A DNA stretch of 64,000 bases, from contig BSQZ01000014.1 in the NCBI GenBank assembly GCA_033239005.1, forward strand, positions 3,609,501 through 3,673,500, in the 5' to 3' direction. A program made the translations under genes and the position numbers. Of the stretch, positions 14,085-24,000 are shown piece after piece; the first letter of the stretch is position 1; the number at the start of each line of letters is the position of its first letter. This DNA comes from Lamellibrachia satsuma (taxonomy: Eukaryota > Annelida > Polychaeta > Sabellida > Siboglinidae). Under the pieces are notes generated by a model. The model was not told where the DNA came from. It ran no database searches and worked only from the letters and a program-made list of their open reading frames with translations.

Positions 14085-17000
14085 ATGCGTACATGCATTT
14101 GTGTCCTCTTGCGTATTTATATGTGTATATATGTGTGTATATCTTTACTTTTCTTTCGATGTCAATGCACAAATAAAGGAATCAATCAGCTTTACTTTTG
14201 TCTTATTTTATTAAAACATTGAATATGTAGACAATGCTTTGTACACAGTACTTGTGGCACCTTCTGTGTTGGATAAATATGATTACCCATGTGAACTTGT
14301 AATGCCCCCTGGAGTTTGTTTTGGGAAAATATGACACCCGTGTAAACTTGTGGCATCCTCCTGGAATCGATTAAAAAAATATGTCTCCGCATGAACCTGT
14401 GGCACCCCCTGTAGTCTGTATTTGGGAACAAATGATCCCCCCATTGTGAAAAGCTGTCTGCGGACCTGATCATAGAGACAGTTAGCAATACTCCAAGCAT
14501 AGTCATTGATAACATTTATACACATAGTCTATATGGTTTCATGACTTATATTAAAAACCATCTAATTAGGAATTATGAACTTCAATGCTTATTCCTAATT
14601 ACTACATCTGTAAGAATTTAAATACTTTAAACTGACTACATTGCCTTTTATTTTATTAATTAATTTATATTGGTTTTGTATTTACATTTTATGTTCTATT
14701 TTTATTTTGATGTTACATAACTATTAGTTATTTTGACAAAAAGTGGCTCTTAAAGGGAGTCTCCTTGACCTTTATATATATGATCTGAATTAATTATTTC
14801 AACTTGTATAAATGGTCAAAATAAATATGTCTGTTTGTCTGTCTGTCTGTCTGTCTGAAACGGTGACAGTCTGAGAGTCCAAAAAGACTGATTGAGCAAA
14901 TATATCTGTCACTCTCTTTGCGCGGTAGATATTGGTATTCTTAGCTGTTACAATGTCTACTTGGCAAATCATCAGACATTGTAGTCATGTATGTAATACT
15001 GCTGCATGTTTTCTTACAGACCAGCATCAGCTCTGAGTGTCCTACACAGGATTCTCACCAAATTGCTCAGGTACATGTTTCCTGTGAGACATCACAATGG
15101 CAGAACTGCAAGACTATACTTATTCCTTGTCTTATAGTCTCATATTTTTATTTATTGCCACCGTTTTGCAACTACTACGTGCAACTAAATTTCTAACAAC
15201 GTCTTTGTTTAACTCAGATGATAAAGAAACTTGAGCTACAACAGGTTGCATGAAGTGGTATCTTTCATCATGTTGTTAAGATGTGGATTTTTACCTTATG
15301 TGCCCACTTTATATAAATAACATTTGTGCGCAACTTTTTATTTTTCTAAATCTTGCTTATCTGTATCTCCTGTGACCTTTTCTTATTGTACAACATATTC
15401 ATATTATCTCAGTTGTAGCTTTCCATATACTGTACAAGAATTAAAGAAATTAGTGACCATCTCAGTTGTTCGAGTAAGGAATCCTCAATTATGTGATGAC
15501 ATGTTCCAGTCTAGCCAGCGGTCAGTATCTTCTGAGTCACACGCCCGGCAGTGGACATGCCAATCTCAAGAGGAGCACGCACAACAACACGTTGGTGTCT
15601 TGTTTGTAATCTAGCATCTAGCAACACTGCATATTTCATTCTACTTCGTAAATGTTCTCTCACCTTTCTATGACTTGCTGTTTGTACTTCACCACTTGTA
15701 TACTGCAGATTGTGTGAAACATGGCTGGTATAAACACTGGCTGGTATAAACATGGCTGGTATAAACACTGGCTGGTATAAACACTGGCTGGTATAAAGAA
15801 AGGTGACCATTATAAATAATGTGTCTGTTTTATTTATTTTCCAGTTGTAGCTGGTTTTAAAAGTGTAGATTATGGGTTCTTTCAACATAACCTACATTCG
15901 TTTTGGTAATTTAGGGTCCAGACGTTTGTAAGGATGTAGTGCTTATAATAGACCTTGCCATTGTTATGATTTTTATTTTTGGTGTCATTTATGGGGCATG
16001 ATGGCATACCGGCCGGAAGGCTGGACTCTTAATCGAAAGAAGCCGGTTTCAAATCCCACTGCGGTCGCTTCAAACCTTTGGCAAGTTTGATCACCCCACG
16101 TTGCCACAGTTCACTCAGCTGTATAAATGAGTACCTGGCAATGCAGACAGTGGAAATGTGAATGTATAGTGTTCGCGCAATTGCAGCATGGCTGAATGCT
16201 TCCCAGAGAAGTTGAGTTGGCCTTGGAATAAGCAGGTCTGCCAGGGGGTGAAGTGTAAAGTGTTTTGAGCGGTCCTATGGACGGGATACCGTGCTATATA
16301 AGAAAGTACCTTAAAATTTACTGTCTAGCACATTGTCAGCTTAAATTTATGATACCTGTTCAATTCAAATGTACAACATAATTTTTTTTCAAGATCGCAG
16401 CAAAGTAAACATTTTAATTTATAATTCCTTTTGATTATATATGTATATAATCAAAAGGAATTATAAATTAAAATGTTTACTTTGCTATATTATACATATA
16501 TTTTAACATCGTAATGTAGTGTACGAGTTCTAACCTTAAATACGAGTATTAGTGTTCATACATAAATCTCACACTTTCTCCTTTTGGGATAGAATCTGCC
16601 AACCTTGTAAGTTATTGTATAGAAACTTAATGTCAATAAAATATCAAACCTTAAACTCATTCAGAAAATGTGATTTTATTTCCAGAGGGGCATACGACCT
16701 TCACCTTGCCCATTCGGGCAGCCCAGCCAGTGATGTATCGATATTGGGCAACCGCACAGTACCCTGGATACCACTTGACACAAGCATACTGCTCCCACAC
16801 CACAAGAAGTATTACCGGGTTCCTGCAACATTCGAGCCAAAAGGTTAATATATATTATATTTGTATTAGCAACTGGGTAGCAACAGTTCGACAGAACATC
16901 CTCTTAGTCTCCAATATACCATTCAAGTGATATGTCCAGTAACATAGCGAAGTGATATGTCCAGTAACATAGCAAAGTGATATGATGTATTTAAGAGATT

Positions 17001-17893
17001 GATTTGAAACATTGGGAGTGGCATTATGACAGAAATTTGTAGGCACTGGACAGTTATAGTTATGTTGTCTAAATTTTGTAGTTATACCACTTTTGATTAT
17101 GGCATGATTATGCAACAAGTTTGAAAGCTTATACTGAGTGCATGTTTTGTTTATTAATTATTATCCATTTATATGTTCAGAGGTGTGCAATAAAATTAGT
17201 AGATTTGAAATAAATGGCAAGATTTGTCAAGACCTTCTGATGAACATTTAAAAAACCCTCTTTTAGTGACATCTGATGTATCCGGTTTGAGTCTAGTGCA
17301 AATTGTAGAGAGACAATCAAAGTAAAGCTTCATTGATCAAGTTGGTCTTCAAACTTAGGTGGAGATGTGCATGGTGATTAACTGCCTGAACAATTTGTAA
17401 TTTGCGTTAGGTTCAAGAATTGGTTAAGTTGGTCTTCAAACTTAGGTGGAGATGTGCATGGTGATTAACTGTCTGAACAATTTGTAATTTGCGTTAGGTT
17501 CAAGAATTGGTTAAGTTGGTCTTCAAACTTAGGTGGAGATGTGCATGGTGATTAACTGCCTGAACAATTTGTAATTTGCGTTAGGTTCAAGAATTGGTAT
17601 TTTTAATCTACTAGGCCAGTTCCTAGTTATGGCGGATGGTTTTGTGAAACTATTTTCTGGATGTTCAGGTTGTCTGTGCAATTGTGGATAATTTTGCGCA
17701 CATTTAGTACAGAAGTCAAATGGATATGTTTGTTGAATTGACGAGATAAATACCAAATTAGTTTTCTGATTTTCCTGTACATGCAGCTGGCAAATCTCAG
17801 CCCAAGGTGCAACAAAAACAGAAGAAAAAGAAAAGGAAAAAGAAGAAGAAAGGTCAAGGTCAAGCTGCGGCTGCAACAGGAAAGCAAAATTGA
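494..17893 (+). CDS. ICE2: ICE2 (NARG2), little elongation complex subunit 2, complete, 16 coding exons
   Basis: ICE2 is a subunit of the little elongation complex (with ICE1 and ELL), which drives RNA polymerase II transcription of small nuclear RNA genes in the nucleus. Coding exons: 494-578, 878-1079, 1690-1885, 2226-2345, 2846-2983, 3703-3825, 5197-5353, 6217-8526, 9198-9377, 9851-10008, 10168-10297, 12317-12401, 15020-15070, 15510-15605, 16686-16843, 17787-17893. All phases agree and the sum is 4296 bases (1431 codons plus stop). Recognition rests on the N-terminal FFTEGEFNQYSV and LPYPRSSWLTHAEQKLYLEL blocks, VVYLDQPLVPKVMSVREKN in exon 8, and the NARG2 C-terminal domain across exons 10-15 (YDLWTLGDIRVLVRS, TPKLEYQPIFG, VPWIPLDTSILLPHHKK). 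The tail is lysine-rich, as in vertebrates. The human protein is about 980 residues; the excess lies mostly in the 770-codon exon 8. The start is the first in-frame ATG of exon 1. The weakest junction is the donor at 15606 (gtaatc). Confidence 0.9.
1103..1400 (-). mobile_element. degenerate tRNA-derived SINE, family 1, in ICE2 intron 2
   Basis: This is the same element as at 15993-16316 and 25258-25575, in minus orientation. Shared blocks include the end tatccagtccttagga and the middle ggctgagtgaactaaggcaac. It runs into a 50-bp tandem array made from its tRNA-like head. Confidence 0.6.
1361..1560. repeat. 50-bp minisatellite, 4 copies, seeded from a SINE head
   Basis: The block tttattgtcc recurs at 1361, 1411, 1461 and 1511, an exact 50-bp period. 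The unit ends in gttctaaccactgtggtactgcggccc. That matches the reverse complement of the tRNA-like head of the adjoining SINE family (gcattctaaccggtatgctatcatgcccc). Confidence 0.8.
4391..4604 (-). other. antisense acidic reading frame of unknown origin in ICE2 intron 6
   Basis: Reading the minus strand, a good acceptor (ctgctgcag) precedes an open frame that starts DVLNEVTCDYF, continues with the acidic serine-rich stretch DLSDGELSESDTDSADDES and ends at a stop at 4391. Its composition is unlike the surrounding AT-rich intron and resembles a casein-kinase-2-type acidic tail. It loosely recalls the acidic tail of the ceramide synthase last exon at 39394-39591, but the phase differs and the resemblance may be only compositional. 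I see no partner exons nearby. It could be a transposon fragment, a relic or chance. Confidence 0.25.
5655..5925. repeat. 40-bp minisatellite, about 6-7 copies, ICE2 intron 7
   Basis: The unit gcatgtagtgcctgagtgac followed by tgtttgtatttgtatgtgta repeats every 40 bases, with shortened first units and a drift to gcctgtagtg in the last ones. It leaves long open frames on the minus strand that are not genes. Confidence 0.9.
6217..8526 (+). CDS. ICE2: ICE2 exon 8: giant 2310-base exon encoding a disordered acidic linker
   Basis: The exon opens after ctccag at 6216 with the conserved DSSHRVVYLDQPLVPKVMSV block, then KNTCYYKAALKTLLQHP. The remaining 700 or so codons are low in hydrophobic residues and rich in D, E, S, T and N, as expected for an intrinsically disordered linker between the N-terminal part and the NARG2 C-terminal domain. 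Four basic patches of one type stand out between 7180 and 7700: TTRSLRRVSTK, TRRQSLRRRTG, LRRSLRLGVKR and NRRRSSRLTSK. An in-frame 12-base repeat at 7575-7605 encodes repeated T-D-T-H. The exon ends in phase 1 at a gtgggt donor, and a (TA)n tract begins 46 bases into the next intron. Confidence 0.85.
8573..8617. repeat. (TA)n microsatellite
   Basis: About 22 uninterrupted TA units in ICE2 intron 8. Confidence 0.95.
10515..10685 (+). mobile_element. SINE fragment, family 2, ICE2 intron 11
   Basis: It shares ordered blocks with 19050-19235: a GGTTCAA-type box, then ttcattcaccccactttacctgt and cagggggtaaatatacttg. Neither copy shares its body with SINE family 1. It directly abuts the 75-bp minisatellite. 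Confidence 0.45.
10686..11587. repeat. 75-bp GC-rich minisatellite, 12 copies, ICE2 intron 11
   Basis: The step gatg[g/a]cagagggcgg recurs exactly every 75 bases from 10736 to 11561. Units differ by a few substitutions and no indels. Because 75 is a multiple of three, every frame without a stop stays open through the array, giving spurious frames of 240-325 codons on both strands. Exons 11 and 12 of ICE2 flank it, so it is intronic. Confidence 0.95.
11599..12231. repeat. 25-bp minisatellite, about 25 near-identical copies
   Basis: The unit is tgagcaggcagtctgtacat plus ggcac. Only a few changes occur across the array (agcaagcag near 11765, tacttggca near 11903, gagtaggca near 12213). It follows the 75-bp array after a gap of about 12 bases and precedes ICE2 exon 12 by 86 bases. 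Its homogeneity implies recent expansion or continuing conversion. Confidence 0.95.
12765..13735. repeat. TTAATTAA-rich low-complexity segments
   Basis: Two stretches (about 12765-12950 and 13625-13735) are built from overlapping TTAATT and AATTAA words that are largely self-complementary. A similar one is at 30110-30250. They look like decayed palindromic repeats; no gene is seen. Confidence 0.5.
14038..14092. repeat. (TGCG)n microsatellite
   Basis: About ten tgcg units with a few tgca variants, in ICE2 intron 12. Confidence 0.9.
14245..14450. repeat. degenerate repeat of about 50 bp, 4 copies
   Basis: The core cttgtggcaccccctg recurs with divergence near 14250, 14296, 14347 and 14397 (last copy cctgtggcaccccctg). 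It creates a minus-strand open frame that is not a gene. Confidence 0.6.
15717..15797. repeat. 16-bp tandem repeat, 5 copies
   Basis: The unit ctggctggtataaaca, with one ctgg/atgg alternation, lies just after ICE2 exon 14. Confidence 0.85.
15993..16316 (+). mobile_element. tRNA-derived SINE, family 1, full length
   Basis: The element begins ggggcatgatggcataccgg, containing an A-box-like tggcataccgg at 16002, and has a B-box-like ggtttcaaatcc at 16045. A tRNA-unrelated body follows, then a tail with ggtcctatggacgggatacc and ctatataagaaagtacctt. A copy in the opposite orientation lies at 25258-25575, a degraded one at 1103-1400 and a short piece near 29270-29345. Confidence 0.75.
16400..16485. 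repeat. perfect inverted repeat, 41-bp arms and 4-nt loop
   Basis: The left arm 16400-16440 and right arm 16445-16485 are exact reverse complements around the loop atgt. The ends are gcaaagtaaac and gtttactttgc. It lies in ICE2 intron 14, 200 bases before exon 15. Perfect arms imply a young palindrome or MITE, or maintenance by conversion. Confidence 0.95.
17341..17600. repeat. 87-bp tandem repeat, 3 copies
   Basis: gttggtcttcaaac starts at 17341, 17428 and 17515. The copies are nearly identical. They sit in the last ICE2 intron. Confidence 0.9.
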
Positions 17894-18348
17894 AAGCATC
17901 ATTTAAAGATCTTTCTGGTGTATAAAATGTGCAACATTATTTATAGGTACATAGATCGTTTGTATCATATAATTTTATATAGTATAAACTATATAGTATA
18001 AATTCTATTGTAACATCTTGACCACTCAAATTTGGTTTAATGAACCATACTTTTTTAATATAATTTGACCATTATCGACTATTTAATTACTATATGTTTA
18101 TTAATATCAACCTTGTCCTTCAGCATGCAATGTATACATGACATTTGTGGCGAAACATTGAAATTAAACAGATAACGGTGAAATTATATGACAAATTGTG
18201 GTTATATAGTTTAAACTATATAACACTATTTAAAGGATTCCTACAGGTTCTATCACGTACATACTGTATTCAAATTTATTAAGCATACATGCCCTAATTA
18301 GCATACACCCCCTTTTTTAATTGGCAGGGCCCATAATTATTGTAATTT

Positions 18349-18426
18349 GACTAGTGTGGAACAACTGAAGTGTCGCCATCTGGTGTTAAACAGTTGGCAC
18401 CACTTTTCAGTTGTTCTACACTAGTC
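18349..18426. mobile_element. short hairpin MITE-like element
   Basis: The arms gactagtgtggaacaactgaa and ttcagttgttctacactagtc are inverted with one mismatch. The interior tggtgttaaacagttggcacca is itself nearly palindromic. It lies in the ICE2 3' UTR or flank. Confidence 0.7.
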
Positions 18427-18882
18427 ACCAAATGACACCACTAGTATTAAACAGTTACCTTATTGTCTAGAGAAACAACTTTTTGTGTGCATTTATAAGA
18501 ACAGATTCCTCGACATTTTTCCATGGCCCAATTTTTTTCAAGCGCACTACACTTATTAGGTCGAATACGATTATTAGATTTGACTGACATTTCTAGCCTT
18601 TTGTTATCTATTATCTGTTTGAGTCATGTTTGAAATATCCGTATTAAATTGATATACATTGCAAAACAGTTGTAATTGATTCATGAAGGTAGCAGGAATT
18701 CCTCTATATGTAGTTTTATGTACACAAGTGGTATAGTTTCCTAATATAATTGAGGTTGTGTGCTTTTATGAAATTAGCTGTATGCTCCTGTTACTATGCA
18801 CTGGCGTGGCCTTAAGGATATTACTTGCCAGTACAAACACAAATACTGTTAGCCACTTTTAACTTGTTTGTAATTTGTTAAG

Positions 18883-18888
18883 AATAAA
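18883..18888 (+). terminator. ICE2: candidate ICE2 polyadenylation signal
   Basis: AATAAA about 1 kb after the ICE2 stop and just before the convergent RAB18 unit. Transcript ends were not observed. Confidence 0.4.
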
Positions 18889-19049
18889 ACCTTTAACGGT
18901 TCTGTAACCCGTGTTTTAGTAATGTCCATATAGTAGCAAACTAATAGGATTTTGTTCTCCCGTCCAACAAGTCATTACTCTATTGATTCATTAATGAATA
19001 TTTAGCAATAAGTCCAAAAAACAAATTTTTTTCTGAAATTGTACAGATT

Positions 19050-19235
19050 GTAGTGGGGCAAATAGTTATTGCACCTTCAGTCAAGAGGGCCAGGGTTTGA
19101 ATTTCTCTTACTGCCTTTTGAAACCTGGGTAATTTTGTTCACCCTCACTTTGTTGTTAACCTGTAATATATTGGTATCGTATCCAGGGGGATGTAAATAC
19201 TTGCGTCAAGGAAATCAGTTTTAAGCATCGGGTCT
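19050..19235 (+). mobile_element. SINE fragment, family 2
   Basis: It begins with a tRNA-like stretch (gtggggcaaatagttattgcacc, then B-box-like gggtttgaattt) and continues with blocks shared with 10515-10685. It fills the spacer between the ICE2 and RAB18 polyadenylation signals. Confidence 0.5.
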
Positions 19236-19337
19236 GTAGCCTGTCAACCTTGAAAGGATTTATTTATTGGAGAATGTAGAGGAGTGTAGAGGAAACAGGG
19301 CCAGCAAGAAATATCACTTGACATATGGTTGCATAAG

Positions 19338-19343
19338 TTTATT
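19338..19343 (-). terminator. RAB18: candidate RAB18 polyadenylation signal
   Basis: AATAAA on the minus strand. It implies a 3' UTR of about 1.7 kb (21047 to about 19320). No coding exon was found in that stretch. Confidence 0.35.
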
Positions 19344-20389
19344 GCAAGACATGCACCTGGCCAGACACGCTAAACACGAAGCCATATCTACAGCCACACC
19401 CTCCCCCACCCCTGGCCACCCCAACAAATGCAATGTTATTCTGCCAGACATCATTTAAGCAAGTTTCAAAAATTATCAGCACTATGGCAATTGGTTTGTT
19501 GCACGGTTGGTGGTAAAATGTACAAAACCTCAATGAAAACTACACTGCAGGGAACTCAGCGCAAGTGTACTTCCTTCATAGGCATCCAACATTGGCTCCC
19601 TTGTAGCCTTGTATTATGGCAAAACAAGAATACAATAACTAAATGGAATACAGTGGTGTAGAATTTAAAGTGTCTTGCCGTTTTTCACACACACAAAAAA
19701 GCCTACGAAATACTATTGCGGTGTTGATAATATCAGAACTGACATATATTAGCACAACCCTCCTGAAATACTAATTGTTTGTGTCTGGAGAAAGCCAATT
19801 GCCACAGAACATACAATTATTAATAAATCAATGACACACCCCTAGACAGACTAGCCATGTCTTCAACAGCACAGGTAAACTTATGACACATTAAACAGAG
19901 CAATAAATAAACCAGCATTTACCTAAATATTTTACACTTTCTCCATGCCGAGACATAATGGCAACAAATCTGCTTCACTAAGTTACTAAATACAGTTCCT
20001 ACCATGCTGCACAGTCCATGTCTAACCTGCAAATGCACAAGCTTGAAATATGATCTGTGATTTTGAAGTACACATAATATGATAACTATAATAATTTGCT
20101 AGTAGTAGTTAAAATAAAATCTTATCTGACAAAGAATATCTTCTAAGTCGGGTAGAAAAAGAAGAGATATGTTATATTTAAACATGGAAAGTTTGTAAAT
20201 AATAATAACAGGCATTCACACATTGGGCAACAATGGTAAATTATCAACACCGTAACCTTAATGTTAAGTTGGTGAAGCACACAACTCTATACAATCGTAA
20301 CAATAAGATTTCTGCAAGAAACTTTTGTGGCCCTTGAAAATGTTTTAGTAGAACTGAAGTACCGGTGTTGTGAACGGATCCTAAATTAG

Positions 20390-20760
20390 GTGTCTGTTTG
20401 AAAACACCATGACTTCATGCCGATTAACACGAACGATTAATTGTCTGGTCGGCCGACATGGCTTCACATGTAAACCAATCAGCGAGGCCAATTTGTGGTT
20501 ACGATCGTGTCGGTGGAGTGGTTCCAATTTGACCAATAGCCAGTGGTGATTTTGAGGCAATGGTCAATCAGTGGCCGACAGCAGTCGTGACCTTTCATCA
20601 AAGCTCAAGTCGGAAGTGGTGCGAGTCGAGATCTAGGTTGCAGCGTCTAGGCGTGTCTCTCGTCTAAATGCACACATACTTTAGCTGCACACTATCATGC
20701 AGCACAGTATCGGTTGACCAATCGTGGCACAAATCCCTCGTGTGAACAGGGCTTTAAATC
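20390..20760. mobile_element. MITE-like dispersed repeat in the RAB18 3' UTR
   Basis: It shares blocks with 58345-58655 (gaccaatcagcgaggccaat with tttgtggtta; ttcatcaaagctcaagt; gcgagtc). It ends in cgtgtgaacagggctttaaa, the complement of the aaggcccgtttacac end seen at 22158 and near 58350. Confidence 0.5.
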
Positions 20761-21047
20761 AGGTTGTGACAACACTTGTTTACAGCTATACAGTAACAGT
20801 AAACAAATCTGAGTGTTTTTATGTACATCACATTAAGTGATCATCAGATGGACCCTAAAACAGGGGCCAGAGAAGAAGCAGCAGCAACAATGGCCGAAGA
20901 TTTTGGGGTAATAGAAAATACCCTACACCAGCAGCCAATCATCTATATCCCTGCGAGATACAACAACAGCGCCCCCTTGACAGTGATGTTGGAACTACCA
21001 CAGTACAAAGCACCAGACACGGTGATGCCAGTGTTGTGTCCTCATAG

Positions 21048-24000
21048 TTAAATAAGGCAATACCTGCCACAGGAAGCATTGCCCTGTTCACTGTAATTCT
21101 TCCCTAGCGATAGTCCCTTCTGGTCTGTCTCCCATAATCCTGGCGTCTGGATAATCTGAAAGATGCGGGATAGGGATAATTATGAGTGCAGTCTGCAGTA
21201 TCTTCTCATTCACAGTCTACGGATGATCTCAAAACATTGATGTAAAACACAACACTGGTTTGATGGCGGAGGGCGTTTTAGCAGAGCGATTCGTTTAATG
21301 CTGCACATTGATCAATGTATCCCCCCCGCCATTTTGACTTCTGTTGAAAGCATAAGGGTGCTGACTTTGATCACAGTTCATACGGGCGCTGACTTGTCAA
21401 TGTTTTGAGATCACCAGTTGTCCGTCATGTTCGACAAAGACAAGTGGGTAATTGTGGGGTGCCTGTGTCGGGTGTGAGAGGCTCCACCAACATACCATGC
21501 TATTTACACGTTACACCTAAATAATAAATAAATAATATTATAATGTAACAGGAACAGCGTGAAGCACATTCTTACACTGTGCTGTCGTAATAATGTAACC
21601 TACAATATATCTGATTCACAAATTCATTTACAAATAATTTGTAAAACACTGTACACTTAGCACTGAAACTACTATATGTTTACCTTGCACACGTATAAGC
21701 CTGCAAACATTACAGATATGTGGGTTCTAGAATAAGGAAAAATAAATGTTTGCTCACTTTTTCTACTAATTCTTCAAAGGCACACTGTACTCCCTCCTTG
21801 GTCTTGGCGCTGGCTTCGATGAACAACATGTGATGCTTGCGGGCAAATTTGAGGCCTTCATCACGTGTTGTCTCACGTCGGTCCTGCAATCAATTTACTG
21901 TAGTCAATGCAAATGTCTGGCGACACTACAGTCTACACTGACACTGTCAGTCAGTGACAGTGTCACCAATGGTCTGACCATTCAGATGTCATGATTTGTG
22001 GGGGGAGGGTTCTTGCAGCAGTGGCAACAGTTGGGCGCAGGGGTGGAAATAAAATATATCCTGATACCAACGTAGTTCATATAAATCATAAGCGCCGAAG
22101 TAGAATATAGTTGATTTGGTTTTCTCCAGCATGTTTAAATTCCGTAAATCCATAAAGGCCCGTTTACACGGGTTATTTTTTCTGATTATCTCATACAACA
22201 CAGTGTTGCATGACGATGTAAGATAAAGAAAATATGTGTGCGTTTAGATCAACAACATGTTTAGACACTGCGAGTGTGAACTCGCAATGAAATAACGTCC
22301 TTATTGACACCTCGTTTAACTGATGGCTTTTTAGTCTTCGGTTTGTATGAGCACAGGGTGTATTGCCCAACATGTGATCTATCTTTTAAACATCTTTGTT
22401 CCTAGTGTTGTCCAGCAGGTGATAAAGTACCTGCCAAAAATATATCCAGGTTCATGATTAGTCAAATTCGCGTGAAATTAACCAATTTATTGAATGACAT
22501 GGAATACTGTGAAATCTAGTGATCACAATGATGACCAGTAAATTGGCAGTAATTAAACAGCTGCCAACCAACTCGCATGTCCCATGCTTCCATTCTGCAG
22601 AACACCAAGAAATGATCAATACATTAATGTCAGGTTTACCTGCTGGACAATTTACATGAAAGTACACCCTGTCCAATACGATTTCTGGTTATTCCAGACC
22701 ATTAATTTCAATTAAAGCCTGACAAAGAAACTACAAAACTAATTGATTAGTGCATTCAGTACAAGTGTGATAAATTACTTAGGTTCTATATGTTGTTCAC
22801 TATGTCTCACCTTGTCAATCTTGTTGCCAACGAGCATCTTGACAATGTCGTGCTTGGTTGAGAAAGTCTCCAGCTCATTTAGCCAATTACCTAGTTGTGT
22901 AAATGACTGCTTGCTGCTGACATCATACACTGGAATACAAGGCACATGATCACTCACTAATGCAGCAATCAGTGCCATTCAATGGCTGCTGACGTCATAC
23001 ACTGGAACACAAGGCACATGATCACTCACTAATGCAGCAATCAGTGCCATTCAATGGCTGCTGACGTCATACACTGAAACACAAGGCACGTGATCACTCA
23101 CTAATGCAGCAATCAGTGCCATTCAATGGCTGCTGACATCATACACTGAAACACAAGGCACATGATCACTCACTAATGCAGCAATCAGTGCCATTCAATG
23201 GCTGCTGACGTCATACACTGAAACACAAGGCTCATGGTCACTCACTAATGCAGCAATCAGTGCCATTCAATGGCTGCTGACATCATACACTGAAACACAA
23301 GGCTCATGGTCACTCACTAATGCAGCAATCAGTGCCATTCAATGGCAACTCAATTGTATACAATGGAACTTTGTTTATCCACACACTTTTGTTCCCAAGG
23401 GCTTAGCTGGGATTAACTAAGCATGTCGTGAATCATGGAATAATGAAGCAAAACACAATAGTCAGAATGTTAGATGTGGACTAGTTTGGAGGTTGGGTTC
23501 CTAAGAAATTTATGAAACTGACAAATGACTCGTTCCACTAAAAATATCACCGACAGCATCTAAACCATCTCAAATACCAGAAGTTCTGACAGGTTATTTT
23601 GATCACTGGTAATGCAAAAAGATTAAATTTCACCAACATTTCCATATTATTCGCTATGATCTCCTATTTGATGAACGAGCTCCACATACCAAGAATGACT
23701 CCCTGCGCTCCTCTGTAGTAGCTTGGCGTTAATGTCCTAAATCTCTCTTGTCCTGCGGTGTCCTGAAGCCACACAATAATACGTGCCAACTTACAAGCAC
23801 ACAGGAGTCACAGGACATCATAAATGAACAATGCTAGTTACTTTTAGCACAGCGTGTTTACTGTTACAACTGGAATGATGTCATCACTGTTTGTAATGTA
23901 ATGGATTACATATTTACATTCTGTGACAATCATAGTTGTAATGATACAAGACAATGTAAGTGTGATCATAAACATGCACTTTAATAATGTGTAATTGATC

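Noticed and set aside
15993..16070. Possible functional tRNA gene
   Set aside because: A- and B-box-like motifs are present, but the stretch does not fold into a full cloverleaf by eye and continues into a SINE body repeated elsewhere in the window.
20821..21051. 76-codon plus-strand frame opposite the RAB18 last exon
   Set aside because: It overlaps the RAB18 terminus and 3' UTR antisense and has no splice partners or recognisable family.
22913..23344. Possible CRISPR-like array of regular repeats
   Set aside because: Units are directly tandem with no unique spacers, in a eukaryotic intron; the same holds for the other arrays here.
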